A stretch of DNA of 64,000 nt from Patescibacteria group bacterium (GTDB lineage: Bacteria; Patescibacteriota; Patescibacteriia; Patescibacteriales; Patescibacteriaceae). Every line of letters begins with the position of its first letter. Within the stretch, counting starts at the first letter, position 1. Of the stretch, positions 26,755-36,603 are shown one piece after another. The stretch spans positions 238,506-302,505 of the forward strand of contig CP129471.1 in NCBI GenBank assembly GCA_030583705.1, in the 5' to 3' direction. A program made the translations under genes and the position numbers. Below the pieces are notes generated by a model. The model was not told where the DNA came from. It did no database searches and saw only the letters and a program-made list of their open reading frames with translations.

Positions 26755-28164
26755 ATGGATATTTTTCTACAAAAAATTAAGAGATTTATTCCCAAGAAGC
26801 TTTTTGGTCTTCTTTGGCCTTTGTATCATTTCTTTTTGGGTGTTATTGGTAATGTTTTATACCGTTGGCCTAGTCATAAATTAATTGTTATTGGAGTAAC
26901 CGGTACGACCGGTAAAACGACTACGGTTTATTTAATAGCCAAACTGTTACAGGCAGCTGGTTATAAAACAGGGTATACTTCAACCGCTATGTTTGGCGAC
27001 GGTGAAAAAGAATGGTTGAATAATAAGAAGATGACTATGGTGGGTAGGTTGTTTACTCATAAGCTTTTAAGAACCATGGTTAAAAACGGTTGTCGTTTTG
27101 CGGTTATAGAAACTTCTTCAGAAGGTATTATTCAGTATCGTCACAGGTTTATTAACTATGATACTTTGCTTTTTACCTGTCTTTATCCCGAGCATATTGA
27201 AGCGCACGGCAGTTTTGAAAATTACAAAGAGGCTAAGGGTATGCTTTTTGCTCATTTAAAAGATTGTAAAACTAAGTATCAAGATGATGAATATTTTGTT
27301 AAGCGTACTTCTTCTAATTTACAAAAACTTAATTTAAACAGAGTCAAGAAAACCATCATTGCTAATGGTGATGACTCTCATGCTCAATACTTTTTGGATT
27401 TTTGGGCAGAAAGAAAAATTATTTACGGGCGAGAGGAAAAGAGAGATGAGGAAAATAAAATTTTTAGTGACAAGACAATTGAAAAAATTGAAGCAGAGAA
27501 GCTTATTAAAGACGAGAAAACCTTTTTAAGAATTGGTGATTTTGATTTCCCGGTTAACTTAACAGGCGATTTTAATCTAACCAATGCCCTAGCGGCTGTT
27601 AGTGTTTGTTTAGCTCATGGTATTAGTCAGGAAAAGATAGTTGCCGGACTTTCTTTAGTAAGTGGAGTACCCGGTCGTTTGGAGAACATAGAGGAGGGTC
27701 AAGATTTTACGGTCTTGGTTGATTATGCTTTTGAACCTGGAGCAGTGGAAAAATTATATGAAACCGTTAAGGCTATGCCCCACCGAAGAATTATCCATTT
27801 ACTTGGCTCCGCTGGCGGAGGTAGGGACGTCGCCAGACGCTCTGTTTTAGGTGATTTGGCTGGCAGGTTGGCGGATATTGTCATAGTCACCGATGAAGAT
27901 CCTTATGATGAAGAACCCTTATCCATTATCGCTCAAGTGGCTGCTGGGGCAGAAAAGGCGGGTAAAGTACCAAATAAAGATCTGTTTACGATTTTAGATC
28001 GTCGCCAAGCTATTACTAAAGCTTTTTCCTTGGCTGGTATTGAAGATGTTGTCTTAATTACAGGTAAGGGTAGCGAACAGGCTATTTGTCGCAAAGGAGG
28101 CTTAAAAGAACCATGGGACGATCGAGAAGTCTCAAGAGAAGAACTTAGGAAGATTCTTAAATAG
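26755..28164 (+). CDS. MurE-like Mur ligase without the N-terminal UDP-binding domain
   Basis: Mur ligases add amino acids to the peptidoglycan precursor using ATP. The P-loop GVTGTTGKTTT lies at residues 47-57, the catalytic ETSSEG region near 120, and the C-terminal ligase domain contains GRLENIEEG and GSAGGGRDVARR. MurE normally has a domain of about 90 residues before the P-loop. Here there are only 46 residues, and they include a hydrophobic stretch (about 18-36) that might touch the membrane. The MurE signature DNPR is replaced by EDPYDEEP, so the added amino acid may differ. It follows a FemAB-like gene by 19 nt. Confidence 0.85.
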   Translation: MDIFLQKIKRFIPKKLFGLLWPLYHFFLGVIGNVLYRWPSHKLIVIGVTGTTGKTTTVYLIAKLLQAAGYKTGYTSTAMFGDGEKEWLNNKKMTMVGRLFTHKLLRTMVKNGCRFAVIETSSEGIIQYRHRFINYDTLLFTCLYPEHIEAHGSFENYKEAKGMLFAHLKDCKTKYQDDEYFVKRTSSNLQKLNLNRVKKTIIANGDDSHAQYFLDFWAERKIIYGREEKRDEENKIFSDKTIEKIEAEKLIKDEKTFLRIGDFDFPVNLTGDFNLTNALAAVSVCLAHGISQEKIVAGLSLVSGVPGRLENIEEGQDFTVLVDYAFEPGAVEKLYETVKAMPHRRIIHLLGSAGGGRDVARRSVLGDLAGRLADIVIVTDEDPYDEEPLSIIAQVAAGAEKAGKVPNKDLFTILDRRQAITKAFSLAGIEDVVLITGKGSEQAICRKGGLKEPWDDREVSREELRKILK

Positions 28165-28282
28165 TTACTGTGGATAACTTTTATATATTTTTAATATTAA
28201 AAAACTGTTTTTTTGATAAAAAGGCTAATATTAAATAAAATAACTAGGTATTGACAATTTCTATAATTACCTCAAATGTTTG

Positions 28283-28311
28283 TTGACATAGTTTAAAATA
28301 ATTGTTAGTCT
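28283..28311 (+). promoter_or_regulatory. Likely rpoBC promoter
   Basis: A perfect TTGACA (28283-28288) is followed after 17 nt by TAGTCT (28306-28311), a weak -10. A second perfect TTGACA at 28251 has no good -10. Use of this promoter would give a leader of about 240 nt. Confidence 0.45.
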
Positions 28312-28363
28312 AAAAGAAGTCGTTTACGACCTATTTTTAATATTTTAAGTTGTGTTTTTATTG

Positions 28364-28418
28364 ACGGTCAAAATAGTTATTGGTCAACCTTGATCCACTT
28401 ATCTTCGGACCGTTTTTT
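28364..28418 (+). terminator. Possible attenuator hairpin in the rpoB leader
   Basis: The outer stem ACGGTC (28364-28369) pairs with GACCGT (28408-28413). An inner stem pairs TGGTCA (28381-28386) with TGATCCA (28391-28397), with one bulged base. A T run follows the outer stem. Partial termination here would control rpoBC output. Confidence 0.35.
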
Positions 28419-28499
28419 GTTTTTTCGGGTTTTTAATTATTTATTTAAAGACACGTGTCCCAAACCCTTCAAAAAATTTAATATTTCCCCATAAATTAA

Positions 28500-28525
28500 T
28501 CTCAATTGTCAATTGAGAATTTTTT
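28500..28525 (+). terminator. AT-rich hairpin with T run just before rpoB
   Basis: TCTCAATT (28500-28507) and AATTGAGA (28511-28518) pair perfectly across GTC, followed by a run of six T. The stem is AT-rich, so termination would be weak. It may instead shape the 5' end of the coding transcript. Confidence 0.35.
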
Positions 28526-28561
28526 CATATTCATATTTAAAAAACTTTTAATTTTGCGCTT

Positions 28562-31500
28562 ATGTCAAAAAGTAAGACCAATGTTCAGGTTGTCGCCGAT
28601 AAGAGACTCTTTTTTACCGAGCGGGAGCCGGTAATTCCGATGCCTGACTTAATTGAAGTCCAGAAAGATTCTTATGCCTGGTTTCTTAAAGAAGGTTTAG
28701 CCGATCTTTTTGATGAAATTTCTCCAATTACCGATTTTATTGGGCGAGAATTGGAGTTGCATTTCGGCAAGTATCAGTTTGATGAGCCAAAGTTTAATGA
28801 AGCGGAAAGTAAGGCTAAAAATATTACTTACGAAGCTTCTTTGCGAGTTGAAACAACTTTGGAGAATAAAAAAACCGGTAAAAAAATTACTCAAGAGGTT
28901 TTCTTGGGAGATTTCCCGGTTATGACTCAAAACGGCACCTTTATCATTAATGGTATTGAAAGAGCTATTGTTTCTCAGTTAATCAGAAGTGCTGGTGTTA
29001 TCTTTACAGCCGAGATGATTAGGGGCAGAAAATACTATGGGGCAAAAATTATTCCTAACCGTGGTGCTTGGATTGAATTGGAAACCGACTCAGCCGGTGT
29101 TATTTGGGCTAGAATAGATCGCAAAAGAAAAGTTGCCGTTACTTCCTTACTTAGAGCTTTTGGTTTTGGCAGTAATGACGAAATTAAAGCTTTGTTTGAT
29201 GAAGTTGATCAGGGTGAAGTAAGTTATGTTGATTCTACTTTAGCTAAAGACATCGCTAATGACGAAGCTGAGGGACTTATTGAAGTTTATAAGCGTATTC
29301 GTCCGGGTGATATGGCCACAGCTGATAACGCTAGACAGTTGATCCATTCCATGTTCTTCCGTTTTGATCGTTATGATTTTGATCGTGTTGGTCGTTATAA
29401 GCTAAACAAGCGCTTTGGTTTTGATATACCAAATAACAAGAGTACCAGAATTTTAAGAAGAGAAGATTTGGTAGCTATTATCAAAGAAATTATTCGTTTA
29501 AATATTACCCAAGAAAAAGAAGATGATATAGACCATTTAGGTAATCGTCGTGTCCGTGCGATTGGCGAATTGATTCAAAATAAGACTCGTGTTGGTTTAT
29601 CAAGAATGGAAAGAATTATTAGGGATAAAATGAGTATCCTTGATTTAGATTCTTTAAATCCCAATAAATTGGTTAACGCCAGGCCGGTTATGAGTGTAGT
29701 TAAAGAGTTCTTTATGTCCTCTCAGCTTTCTCAGTTCATGGACCAGACCAACCCCTTGGCTGAACTTGAGCATAAAAGACGTTTGTCAGCTATGGGTCCT
29801 GGTGGTTTAACTCGTGAAAGAGCTGGTTTTGAGGTTCGTGACGTACACGCCACCCACTATAGTCGTATTTGTCCGATCGCTACACCTGAAGGTCCAAATA
29901 TTGGTTTAGTTGGACACTTTGCCAGCTATGCTCGCTTAAACAGCTATGGTTTTATTGAAGCTCCATACAGAAAAGTTGTTAAAGATTCTAATGGTAAGCC
30001 TAAGGTGACTGATGAAATTATTTATCTTGACGCTTTTGAAGAAGAAAAATATATTTCTGCTGCTTTTACTGTGCCAATGGATAGCGATGGTTATTTTTTG
30101 GTTGATAAAGTTGAAGTAAGAAAGTACGGAGAGCCTTCAGTAGAAAGTGTGGAGAATGTTGATTTAGTTGGTGTAGCTGCTAATCAGATTGTTTCCGTAG
30201 CTACTTCACTGATTCCCTTTCTTGAACATGATGACGGAATTCGTGCTTTAATGGGTACTAACATGCAAAGACAGGCTGTACCTTTAATTGCCGCTAAGTC
30301 ACCGATTGTTGGTACAGGCGTAGAAGCCAGGGCAGCGGTTGACTCAGGTCATGTTATTTTAGCTGAAGAGGAAGGTGAGGTTACTAAAGTTGATGGTGCA
30401 CAAATTATAGTTCGAGATAAAACAGGCAAAGACAGAGTTTATCTTTTAAGTAAATTTTTACGATCTAACGCTTCTACTTGTATTAATCAAAGACCGATTG
30501 TTGAACGAGGCCAGAAAGTTAAAAAAGGACAAGTTATGACCGATGCTTCGGCTATTGATAACGGAGAATTGGCTTTGGGTAATAATGTTTTAGTCGCCTT
30601 TATGACTTGGGAAGGTTATAACTACGAAGACGCTGTTATTATTTCAGAGAGATTGGTTAAAGAAGATCTTTATTCTTCAGTGCACATTGAACACTACACT
30701 ATTGATGTTCGTGACACCAAGCTTGGTCCAGAAATGATTACTAATGATATCCCGAATATCTCAGAAGAAAAATTAAAAAATTTGGACGAAAGAGGAATTA
30801 TTCGCATCGGAGCAGAAGTTTCTTCCGGTGATATTTTGGTTGGTAAGATTACTCCTAAAGGAGAAACCGAGTTATCGGCTGAAGAAAAATTATTAAGAGC
30901 AATTTTTGGAGATAAAGCCAAAGATGTCAGAGACTCTTCTCTTTATCTTGAGCATGGTGAACATGGTAAGGTGGTTGATGTTAAGATTTTCTCTCGTGAA
31001 CAGGGTGATAAATTATCAGCTGGAGTTATTCAATCCATTCAGGTAACTGTTGCTAACCTACGTAAAATTAGAGCTGGTGATAAAATGGCTGGTCGTCATG
31101 GTAACAAAGGTGTTATTTCAAAAATTGTACCAGCAGAAGACATGCCTTATCTTGATGATGGTACCCCGATTGATATTATGTTGTCTCCTTTGGGGGTTGT
31201 TTCCCGTATGAACATGGGACAGCTTTTGGAAACTCACCTTGGTTTGGCTGCTAAAAAGTTAAATTACAAAGTTGCCACCCCGCCTTTAAACGGTATTAAT
31301 GAAGACCAGATTAGAGCTGAATTAACTAAAGCCGGTTTACCGACTGATGGTAAATTATCCCTAATTGATGGTAAGACAGGTGAGAGATTTGATAACAAAA
31401 CTACCGTTGGTTATAAGTATATGCTTAAACTTAACCACATGGTAGAAGATAAGATTCACCAACGCTCTATTGGTCCTTACTCTTTGATTACTCAGCAACC

Positions 31501-31852
31501 TTTGGGTGGTAAAGCTCAGTTTGGAGGACAACGTTTCGGAGAAATGGAAGTTTGGGCTCTGGAAGCCTATGGTGCAGCTCATACCTTGCAAGAAATTTTA
31601 ACTATTAAATCCGATGACGTAGCTGGTCGTTCTAAGGCTTATGAATCAATTATTAAAGGTGAAGCTATTCATAAATTAAATGTACCTGAATCATTTAATG
31701 TTTTAGTTAGAGAATTAAAGGGTCTTGGACTTGATGTTGAACTTTTGGACGATAATGATAAACCTATAAATTTGGAAAAAAGCGGTGATGAAGTCGGATC
31801 ACCGAGAAACTACAGAAATGAAGAGAACACCGAGGGAACGGTTGAAGCTTAA
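28562..31852 (+). CDS. rpoB: RNA polymerase beta subunit
   Basis: This is the catalytic-core subunit that, with beta prime, forms the active centre. The 1096-residue protein is on the short side, lacking the large lineage-specific insertions of proteobacterial RpoB. The rifampicin-pocket region (SQLSQFMDQ near 386, then [13 protein letters not shown]) keeps the His and Ser that interact with the drug in E. coli. Downstream are PEGPNIGL, the GHNKGVISK-equivalent RHGNKGVIS segment, and the C-terminal [20 protein letters not shown] region. No Shine-Dalgarno sequence precedes the ATG. rpoC starts 24 nt after the stop, forming the classic rpoBC operon. Confidence 0.98.
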   Translation: MSKSKTNVQVVADKRLFFTEREPVIPMPDLIEVQKDSYAWFLKEGLADLFDEISPITDFIGRELELHFGKYQFDEPKFNEAESKAKNITYEASLRVETTLENKKTGKKITQEVFLGDFPVMTQNGTFIINGIERAIVSQLIRSAGVIFTAEMIRGRKYYGAKIIPNRGAWIELETDSAGVIWARIDRKRKVAVTSLLRAFGFGSNDEIKALFDEVDQGEVSYVDSTLAKDIANDEAEGLIEVYKRIRPGDMATADNARQLIHSMFFRFDRYDFDRVGRYKLNKRFGFDIPNNKSTRILRREDLVAIIKEIIRLNITQEKEDDIDHLGNRRVRAIGELIQNKTRVGLSRMERIIRDKMSILDLDSLNPNKLVNARPVMSVVKEFFMSSQLSQFMDQTNPLAELEHKRRLSAMGPGGLTRERAGFEVRDVHATHYSRICPIATPEGPNIGLVGHFASYARLNSYGFIEAPYRKVVKDSNGKPKVTDEIIYLDAFEEEKYISAAFTVPMDSDGYFLVDKVEVRKYGEPSVESVENVDLVGVAANQIVSVATSLIPFLEHDDGIRALMGTNMQRQAVPLIAAKSPIVGTGVEARAAVDSGHVILAEEEGEVTKVDGAQIIVRDKTGKDRVYLLSKFLRSNASTCINQRPIVERGQKVKKGQVMTDASAIDNGELALGNNVLVAFMTWEGYNYEDAVIISERLVKEDLYSSVHIEHYTIDVRDTKLGPEMITNDIPNISEEKLKNLDERGIIRIGAEVSSGDILVGKITPKGETELSAEEKLLRAIFGDKAKDVRDSSLYLEHGEHGKVVDVKIFSREQGDKLSAGVIQSIQVTVANLRKIRAGDKMAGRHGNKGVISKIVPAEDMPYLDDGTPIDIMLSPLGVVSRMNMGQLLETHLGLAAKKLNYKVATPPLNGINEDQIRAELTKAGLPTDGKLSLIDGKTGERFDNKTTVGYKYMLKLNHMVEDKIHQRSIGPYSLITQQPLGGKAQFGGQRFGEMEVWALEAYGAAHTLQEILTIKSDDVAGRSKAYESIIKGEAIHKLNVPESFNVLVRELKGLGLDVELLDDNDKPINLEKSGDEVGSPRNYRNEENTEGTVEA

Positions 31853-31876
31853 TTAATATCATCTAAATTTGCCCAT

Positions 31877-34800
31877 ATGATTAATCCAATAAAAACCAGC
31901 GAATTTGAAGCCATTAAGCTTAAACTGGCTTCGCCGGAGACAATTTCCAATTGGTCTTACGGAGAAGTAATCCGTCCGGAAACCATTAACTACAGAACCC
32001 AAAAGCCGGAAAAAGACGGTTTGTTTTGTGAGAAAATTTTTGGTCCCTCTAAAGACTGGGAATGTTACTGTGGTAAATACAAGAAAATACGTTACAAAGG
32101 TATTGTTTGTGATAAATGTGGCGTGGAAGTTACCAGAAGTTTGGTGCGTCGTGAGCGTATGGGACATATTAAATTAGAAACTCCGGTTACTCATATTTGG
32201 TTCTTGCGTGGTGTTTCCTCTAAAATCGGTTTAGCTCTTGATTTATCTGTCCAGGCTTTGGAAAAGGTGGTTTATTTTGCCAGCTTTATCATTACTGACG
32301 TTAATGAAGAACTTAGACAAGCTACAATTGAACAAATTAAACAAGAATATAAAGCCAAGAAAAGAACCATGGAAGCTGAGCATAACGATCAGGTTAGTAA
32401 ACTAAAATCTTCTCGCAAAGAGGCTTTAAACAAGGAAGGGAAAACTCAACTGGAGATTACCGAGGTGGTTGAAAAAGAAATTGGAGCTTTGGAAAAAATC
32501 AGAGATGAAAAACTAGCAGGTCTTGAAGAAGCTTTTACTCAGGCACAAAAAGAGCTTAAGGATATTAAGCCCTTAACTATCATCTCGGAAAATATTTATC
32601 AAAATCTTAGCTTGAAATACGGTCATATTTTTACGGCGGGTATTGGTGCTGAAGCTGTTCGTAAGCTTTTACAAAGAATTGATTTAGCTAAAGAAATTAA
32701 AAATATTGAGAGTAATTTGGGTGAAGTAGTGGAATCTCGTAAGGATAAAATGATTAAGCGTCTTAAATTGTTTAAGAGTTTAAAAGCCAATGATATTGAC
32801 CCGGCTTGGATGGTCATGGCGGTAGTACCAGTTATTCCTCCGGATTTACGTCCCATGGTGGCCCTGGATGGAGGACGTTTTGCCACTTCCGATTTAAACG
32901 ATTTATACCGCCGTATTATTAACCGTAATAATCGCTTAAAACAGTTAATGAGTTTGAGTGCGCCGGAAGTTATTTGTCGTAACGAAAAGAGAATGCTTCA
33001 GGAAGCGGTCGATGCTTTAATAGATAACTCTATTAGGCACGGCAAGACAGTAGTAGCTTCTACCGGACAAAAGAGAACACTTAAGTCTTTAGCTGATTCA
33101 CTTAAAGGTAAGCAGGGACGTTTCCGTCAAAACTTACTTGGTAAGCGTATCGATTATTCTGGACGTAGCGTTATTGTGGTTAATCCTCATCTTAAGTTAG
33201 ATCAATGCGGTTTACCTAAGCGTATGGCCATTGAGTTATTTAAGCCTTTTATTATTTCTAAGTTAATTCAAAGAGAAATTGTTCATAATGTTAGAAGCGC
33301 TTCCCGTTATATTGAAGCTGGTCATGACGTGGTCTGGGATATTTTGGAAGAAATTATTAAGGGAGCTTTTATTCTCTTAAACCGTGCTCCAACTTTACAC
33401 CGTTTAGGTATTCAAGCTTTTCGTCCAGTTTTAATTGAAGGTTTAGCTTTGCAAATTCATCCTTTGGTTTGTACGGCCTTTAACGCTGACTTTGATGGTG
33501 ACCAAATGGCAGTGCATGTACCTTTAACAGAAGAAGCTAAGACTGAAGCCAGAGAAACCATGTTGGCTTCCCACAACTTACTTAAACCAGCTACTGGTGA
33601 TCCGATTGTTGCTCCAGATAAAGATATTGCTTGGGGAACTTTCTATATGACGGATATTGATGAGCAACCAGAAGATAAGGTTAAAAGTTATTCTTCACCA
33701 GCTGAAGCTAAGCAGGCTTATTATCTTAAGAGAATTGGTTTAAGAGATTCTATTAAGGTGGTTATGGGAGAAGAGGGCTTGGTTAAGACTTCGGTGGGTA
33801 GAATAATCTTTAATGATATTTTGCCTGAAGATTTAAAATTTGTTAATGAAATTGTTGGCAAGGGTATTTTAAAAAGCTTGGTTAAAAGTTGTTTACGTGC
33901 CCATGGCGAAGAAAGAACAGTTCGCTTGCTTGATGAAATGAAGAGTCTGGCTTTTGGCTATGTTACTAAGAGTGGACTATCCTGGGGCATGGAAGACCTG
34001 ACCGTCTTTAAAGAAATTGAAGCTTTGGTGGAAAAAACAGAAGAAGCAGCTGAAGAAATTCGTGGCTATTATGAAGAGGGTCTTTTAACCGATTCTGAGA
34101 GGTATAGTAAAATCATTGAAGTTTGGACAAAGGCCAAGGAAGAAGTTACTGCTATTTGTGTGAGTGAATTGGATAAAAAGGGCCCTGTTTATTCTATGAT
34201 TGAATCTGGTGCTAGAGGTTCTTGGGCCCAGTTGACCCAGATTTTAGGTATGAAGGGCTTGGTAACTTCTCCGTCCGGTAAGATTATTGAATTGCCGGTT
34301 AAAGGTAACTTTAAAAAAGGTTTTGACGTTTTAGAATACTTTATCGCCACTCACGGTGTTCGTAAAGGGTTGTCTGATACTGCCTTAAGAACCGCTAATG
34401 CCGGTTATCTTACTCGTCGTTTAGTTGATGTAGCGCAAGATGTTGTAATAAGTGAAAAAGATTGCGGCACGGATGAAGGCATTGAAATGACCAAAGCTGA
34501 GAGTGATTCAATGGGTAGACCGCTTATTCGTAGATTGACTGGTCGTTATTTGGCTGCTACTTTAAAAAATTCCGAAGGTAAGACTCTTTTAAAGAAGGGA
34601 CACTTGGTAACCGAGGATGACTCTGATGCTTTAGTTGATGAAGTTATTGAAAGCGCAGTAGTTCGTTCAATCGCCAGGTGTGAGCTTTTACGAGGAGTTT
34701 GTCAGACCTGTTACGGTTATGATTTGGCCTATAATAGACTTGTTGAGCTTGGTACGGCAGTTGGTATTATTGCCGCCCAATCTATTGGAGAGCCTGGTAC

Positions 34801-35821
34801 ACAGTTAACCATGAGAACTTTCCATACCGGTGGTGTGGCTTCGGCCGATGACATTACTCAGGGTCTACCGAGAGTTGAAGAAATCTTTGAAGCTCGTTCG
34901 CCTAAGCGTAAAGCCTATATTGCCGATGTTGAAGGACAAGTAAAAATCACTGAACAGCGTACTGAAGGAGGTTCAGCTCACAACAGACTTGTGGCGATTA
35001 CTCACCAAGGGGAAGAAACTGATAAGTATTTTTATGCTGAGGCTTCTTTGTCATCTAGGAAAAGCAAAAATAATTCTGAGGATAAAGAAGAAAAGAGTAA
35101 GGTTAAATCTAAGAAAGAAAAAGTTGAAGTTCTCGTTGAGGATGGAGCCAAGGTTAAAAAAGGAGATCCTCTCTTTAAAGCCGGTTTAGCAGTTATTGAA
35201 GCCAATAGGCCTGGTAAGGTTACTTTAAAAGAAAAATACTTAACCATTAAGACTGAAGTTGAACAGGTTCGTGAGTATTTGGTACCTAGAACTTTTAATG
35301 TCTTAGTTAAGGACGGAGACAGAGTTTCTATTGGCGACCAATTAACGGACGGCAGCCTTGATCTTCAGCAGCTTTATGAATTACGAGGCATTGCTGAGGC
35401 ACAAAGATATATTGTAAAAGAAATTCAATATGTTTATTCTTCACAAGGTCAACCCTTAAACGATAAGCACATTGAGGCTATTTGTAGACAGATGTTTTCT
35501 CGTGTTTATATTATTGATCCAGGAGACACTGAGTTTATGGTTGGTGAAGTTATTGAAAAATCAGTTTTGGAACGCGCTAACGCAGCCACAGAAGAAGCAG
35601 GTAAGAGACCAGCCAAGATTAAGCAATTGTTAATGGGTATGACTAAAGCCTCCTTGACCACTAACAGTTTCCTTTCGGCGGCTTCTTTCCAGGAAACAGC
35701 TAAAGTTTTGATTGATGCAGCTATTACGGGTAAAGTTGATCGACTTGAGGGACTTAAAGAAAACGTTATTATCGGACGACCTATTCCAGCTGGTACTGGT
35801 TTTAAGAAAAAAGAAGAATAA
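31877..35821 (+). CDS. rpoC: RNA polymerase beta prime subunit
   Basis: Beta prime carries the catalytic Mg site NADFDGDQM, here at residues 536-544. An N-terminal zinc finger (CYCGKY followed by CDKCGVEV, about 55-85) and the second zinc site (CGTDEG with CELLRGVCQTCYG) are present. The bridge and trigger-loop region IAAQSIGEPGTQLTMRTFHTGG is intact. Two lineage inserts are visible: a charged coiled coil at about 155-225, and a Lys/Glu/Ser-rich low-complexity stretch at about 1057-1080. Length is 1314 residues. It ends at a good terminator. Confidence 0.98.
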   Translation: MINPIKTSEFEAIKLKLASPETISNWSYGEVIRPETINYRTQKPEKDGLFCEKIFGPSKDWECYCGKYKKIRYKGIVCDKCGVEVTRSLVRRERMGHIKLETPVTHIWFLRGVSSKIGLALDLSVQALEKVVYFASFIITDVNEELRQATIEQIKQEYKAKKRTMEAEHNDQVSKLKSSRKEALNKEGKTQLEITEVVEKEIGALEKIRDEKLAGLEEAFTQAQKELKDIKPLTIISENIYQNLSLKYGHIFTAGIGAEAVRKLLQRIDLAKEIKNIESNLGEVVESRKDKMIKRLKLFKSLKANDIDPAWMVMAVVPVIPPDLRPMVALDGGRFATSDLNDLYRRIINRNNRLKQLMSLSAPEVICRNEKRMLQEAVDALIDNSIRHGKTVVASTGQKRTLKSLADSLKGKQGRFRQNLLGKRIDYSGRSVIVVNPHLKLDQCGLPKRMAIELFKPFIISKLIQREIVHNVRSASRYIEAGHDVVWDILEEIIKGAFILLNRAPTLHRLGIQAFRPVLIEGLALQIHPLVCTAFNADFDGDQMAVHVPLTEEAKTEARETMLASHNLLKPATGDPIVAPDKDIAWGTFYMTDIDEQPEDKVKSYSSPAEAKQAYYLKRIGLRDSIKVVMGEEGLVKTSVGRIIFNDILPEDLKFVNEIVGKGILKSLVKSCLRAHGEERTVRLLDEMKSLAFGYVTKSGLSWGMEDLTVFKEIEALVEKTEEAAEEIRGYYEEGLLTDSERYSKIIEVWTKAKEEVTAICVSELDKKGPVYSMIESGARGSWAQLTQILGMKGLVTSPSGKIIELPVKGNFKKGFDVLEYFIATHGVRKGLSDTALRTANAGYLTRRLVDVAQDVVISEKDCGTDEGIEMTKAESDSMGRPLIRRLTGRYLAATLKNSEGKTLLKKGHLVTEDDSDALVDEVIESAVVRSIARCELLRGVCQTCYGYDLAYNRLVELGTAVGIIAAQSIGEPGTQLTMRTFHTGGVASADDITQGLPRVEEIFEARSPKRKAYIADVEGQVKITEQRTEGGSAHNRLVAITHQGEETDKYFYAEASLSSRKSKNNSEDKEEKSKVKSKKEKVEVLVEDGAKVKKGDPLFKAGLAVIEANRPGKVTLKEKYLTIKTEVEQVREYLVPRTFNVLVKDGDRVSIGDQLTDGSLDLQQLYELRGIAEAQRYIVKEIQYVYSSQGQPLNDKHIEAICRQMFSRVYIIDPGDTEFMVGEVIEKSVLERANAATEEAGKRPAKIKQLLMGMTKASLTTNSFLSAASFQETAKVLIDAAITGKVDRLEGLKENVIIGRPIPAGTGFKKKEE

Positions 35822-35864
35822 TTTAAAGATTAAAAGCTAAGTAGCTATTTTCTCTATTAATCTG

Positions 35865-35889
35865 AAAATCCGTCATTTTGGCGGATTTT
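35865..35889 (+). terminator. rpoBC terminator
   Basis: The arms AAAATCCGTCA (35865-35875) and TGGCGGATTTT (35879-35889) pair with one G-U wobble and run into T-rich sequence, 44 nt past the rpoC stop. Confidence 0.8.
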
Positions 35890-35908
35890 TGGGTTTTTTG
35901 AGCCAACA

Positions 35909-35937
35909 TTGCCCAATTTTTTGTTTTGATGTATAAT
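35909..35937 (+). promoter_or_regulatory. Promoter of the cupredoxin gene
   Basis: TTGCCC (35909-35914), a 17-nt spacer and a perfect TATAAT (35932-35937) lie about 50 nt before the ATG, directly after the rpoBC terminator. Confidence 0.7.
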
Positions 35938-35989
35938 GAATTTAGACAAGTGGCTTAGGCTACTACTTATTATTTAATCAAGTAAAAAT

Positions 35990-36520
35990 ATGTCAGAAGA
36001 AATGAACAATCAAACCTCTACGGAGGGCCAAGGAGGGGATGCCGCTAATAAGGGTAATTCCGCCATGGCTATTATTTTAATCATTATCGTAGTGGCCTTG
36101 GGTGCTTACATGCTCATGAATCGCGCAGACAATGATTCTGAAGTAATGCCAGCTCAAGATGGTGATGTTATTAATATAGATCTTCAAGACTCTAATATGA
36201 TAGAAGAAGAAGTTATGATGGACGAAGAAGGGGACGAAGAGGCTAATGTCAGAACTATTATGATTAGTGCTACTGACTTTGCTTTCTCACCTTCAGATAT
36301 ATCTGTTAATTTGGGAGACACAGTTAGGATTATTCTTGACAATGAACAAGGTTTTCATGACTTTGTAATTGATGAATACAATGTCGCTACTTCTCAATTT
36401 ATGGGACCTGGTACCGAGGAAATTGAATTTGTAGCTGATAAAGCAGGTGAATTTGAATTCTACTGCTCAGTCGGAGAACATCGCGAGATGGGCATGAAAG
36501 GTACTTTAATTGTTGAGTAA
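35990..36520 (+). CDS. Membrane-anchored cupredoxin (plastocyanin-like)
   Basis: Cupredoxins hold a type 1 copper and shuttle single electrons. The 176-residue protein has a hydrophilic N-terminus, one transmembrane helix (about 26-43), an acidic Met-rich linker (50-85) and a cupredoxin domain (about 87-176). The copper ligands are all visible: His123 in the GFHDF strand, and Cys159, His164 and Met169 in CSVGEHREMGM. The domain should face outwards. No redox partners are encoded nearby, and CPR usually lack respiratory chains, so a role in copper handling or scavenging is as likely as electron transfer. The gene is monocistronic between a promoter and a strong terminator. Confidence 0.9.
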   Translation: MSEEMNNQTSTEGQGGDAANKGNSAMAIILIIIVVALGAYMLMNRADNDSEVMPAQDGDVINIDLQDSNMIEEEVMMDEEGDEEANVRTIMISATDFAFSPSDISVNLGDTVRIILDNEQGFHDFVIDEYNVATSQFMGPGTEEIEFVADKAGEFEFYCSVGEHREMGMKGTLIVE

Positions 36521-36564
36521 ACAAGTAAAAATAAGTCTTTGAATATTTAAATATTCTTATCCAA

Positions 36565-36595
36565 TTATAAAAGCGGCTAAAAGCCGCTTTTATAA
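36565..36595 (+). terminator. Terminator of the cupredoxin gene
   Basis: Two perfectly complementary 14-nt arms (36565-36578 and 36582-36595) enclose a 3-nt loop and have the GC core GCGGC/GCCGC. This is one of the strongest stems in the window. It ends only 8 nt before the next ATG. Confidence 0.85.
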
Positions 36596-36603
36596 AACCT
36601 TAT

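Larger units (their letters stand above)
28165..28561 (+). other. 397-nt rpoBC leader region without genes
   Basis: I see no credible ORF here. The stretch holds two TTGACA elements (28251 and 28283), a hairpin pairing ACGGTC (28364-28369) with GACCGT (28408-28413) that runs into a T tract, a palindrome GACACGTGTC (28450-28459), and a second hairpin with a T run at 28500-28525, about 36 nt before the rpoB ATG. It probably works as a long regulated leader for rpoBC. Confidence 0.5.

Noticed and set aside
28450-28459. Palindrome GACACGTGTC in the rpoB leader
   Set aside because: It shares only the CACGTG core with parS and has no flanking match; a single 10-bp palindrome is not evidence of an operator.
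36541-36556. Perfect 16-bp AT palindrome GAATATTTAAATATTC
   Set aside because: It contains almost only A and T, lies in a transcribed 3' end just before a true terminator, and has no repeat elsewhere that I noticed.
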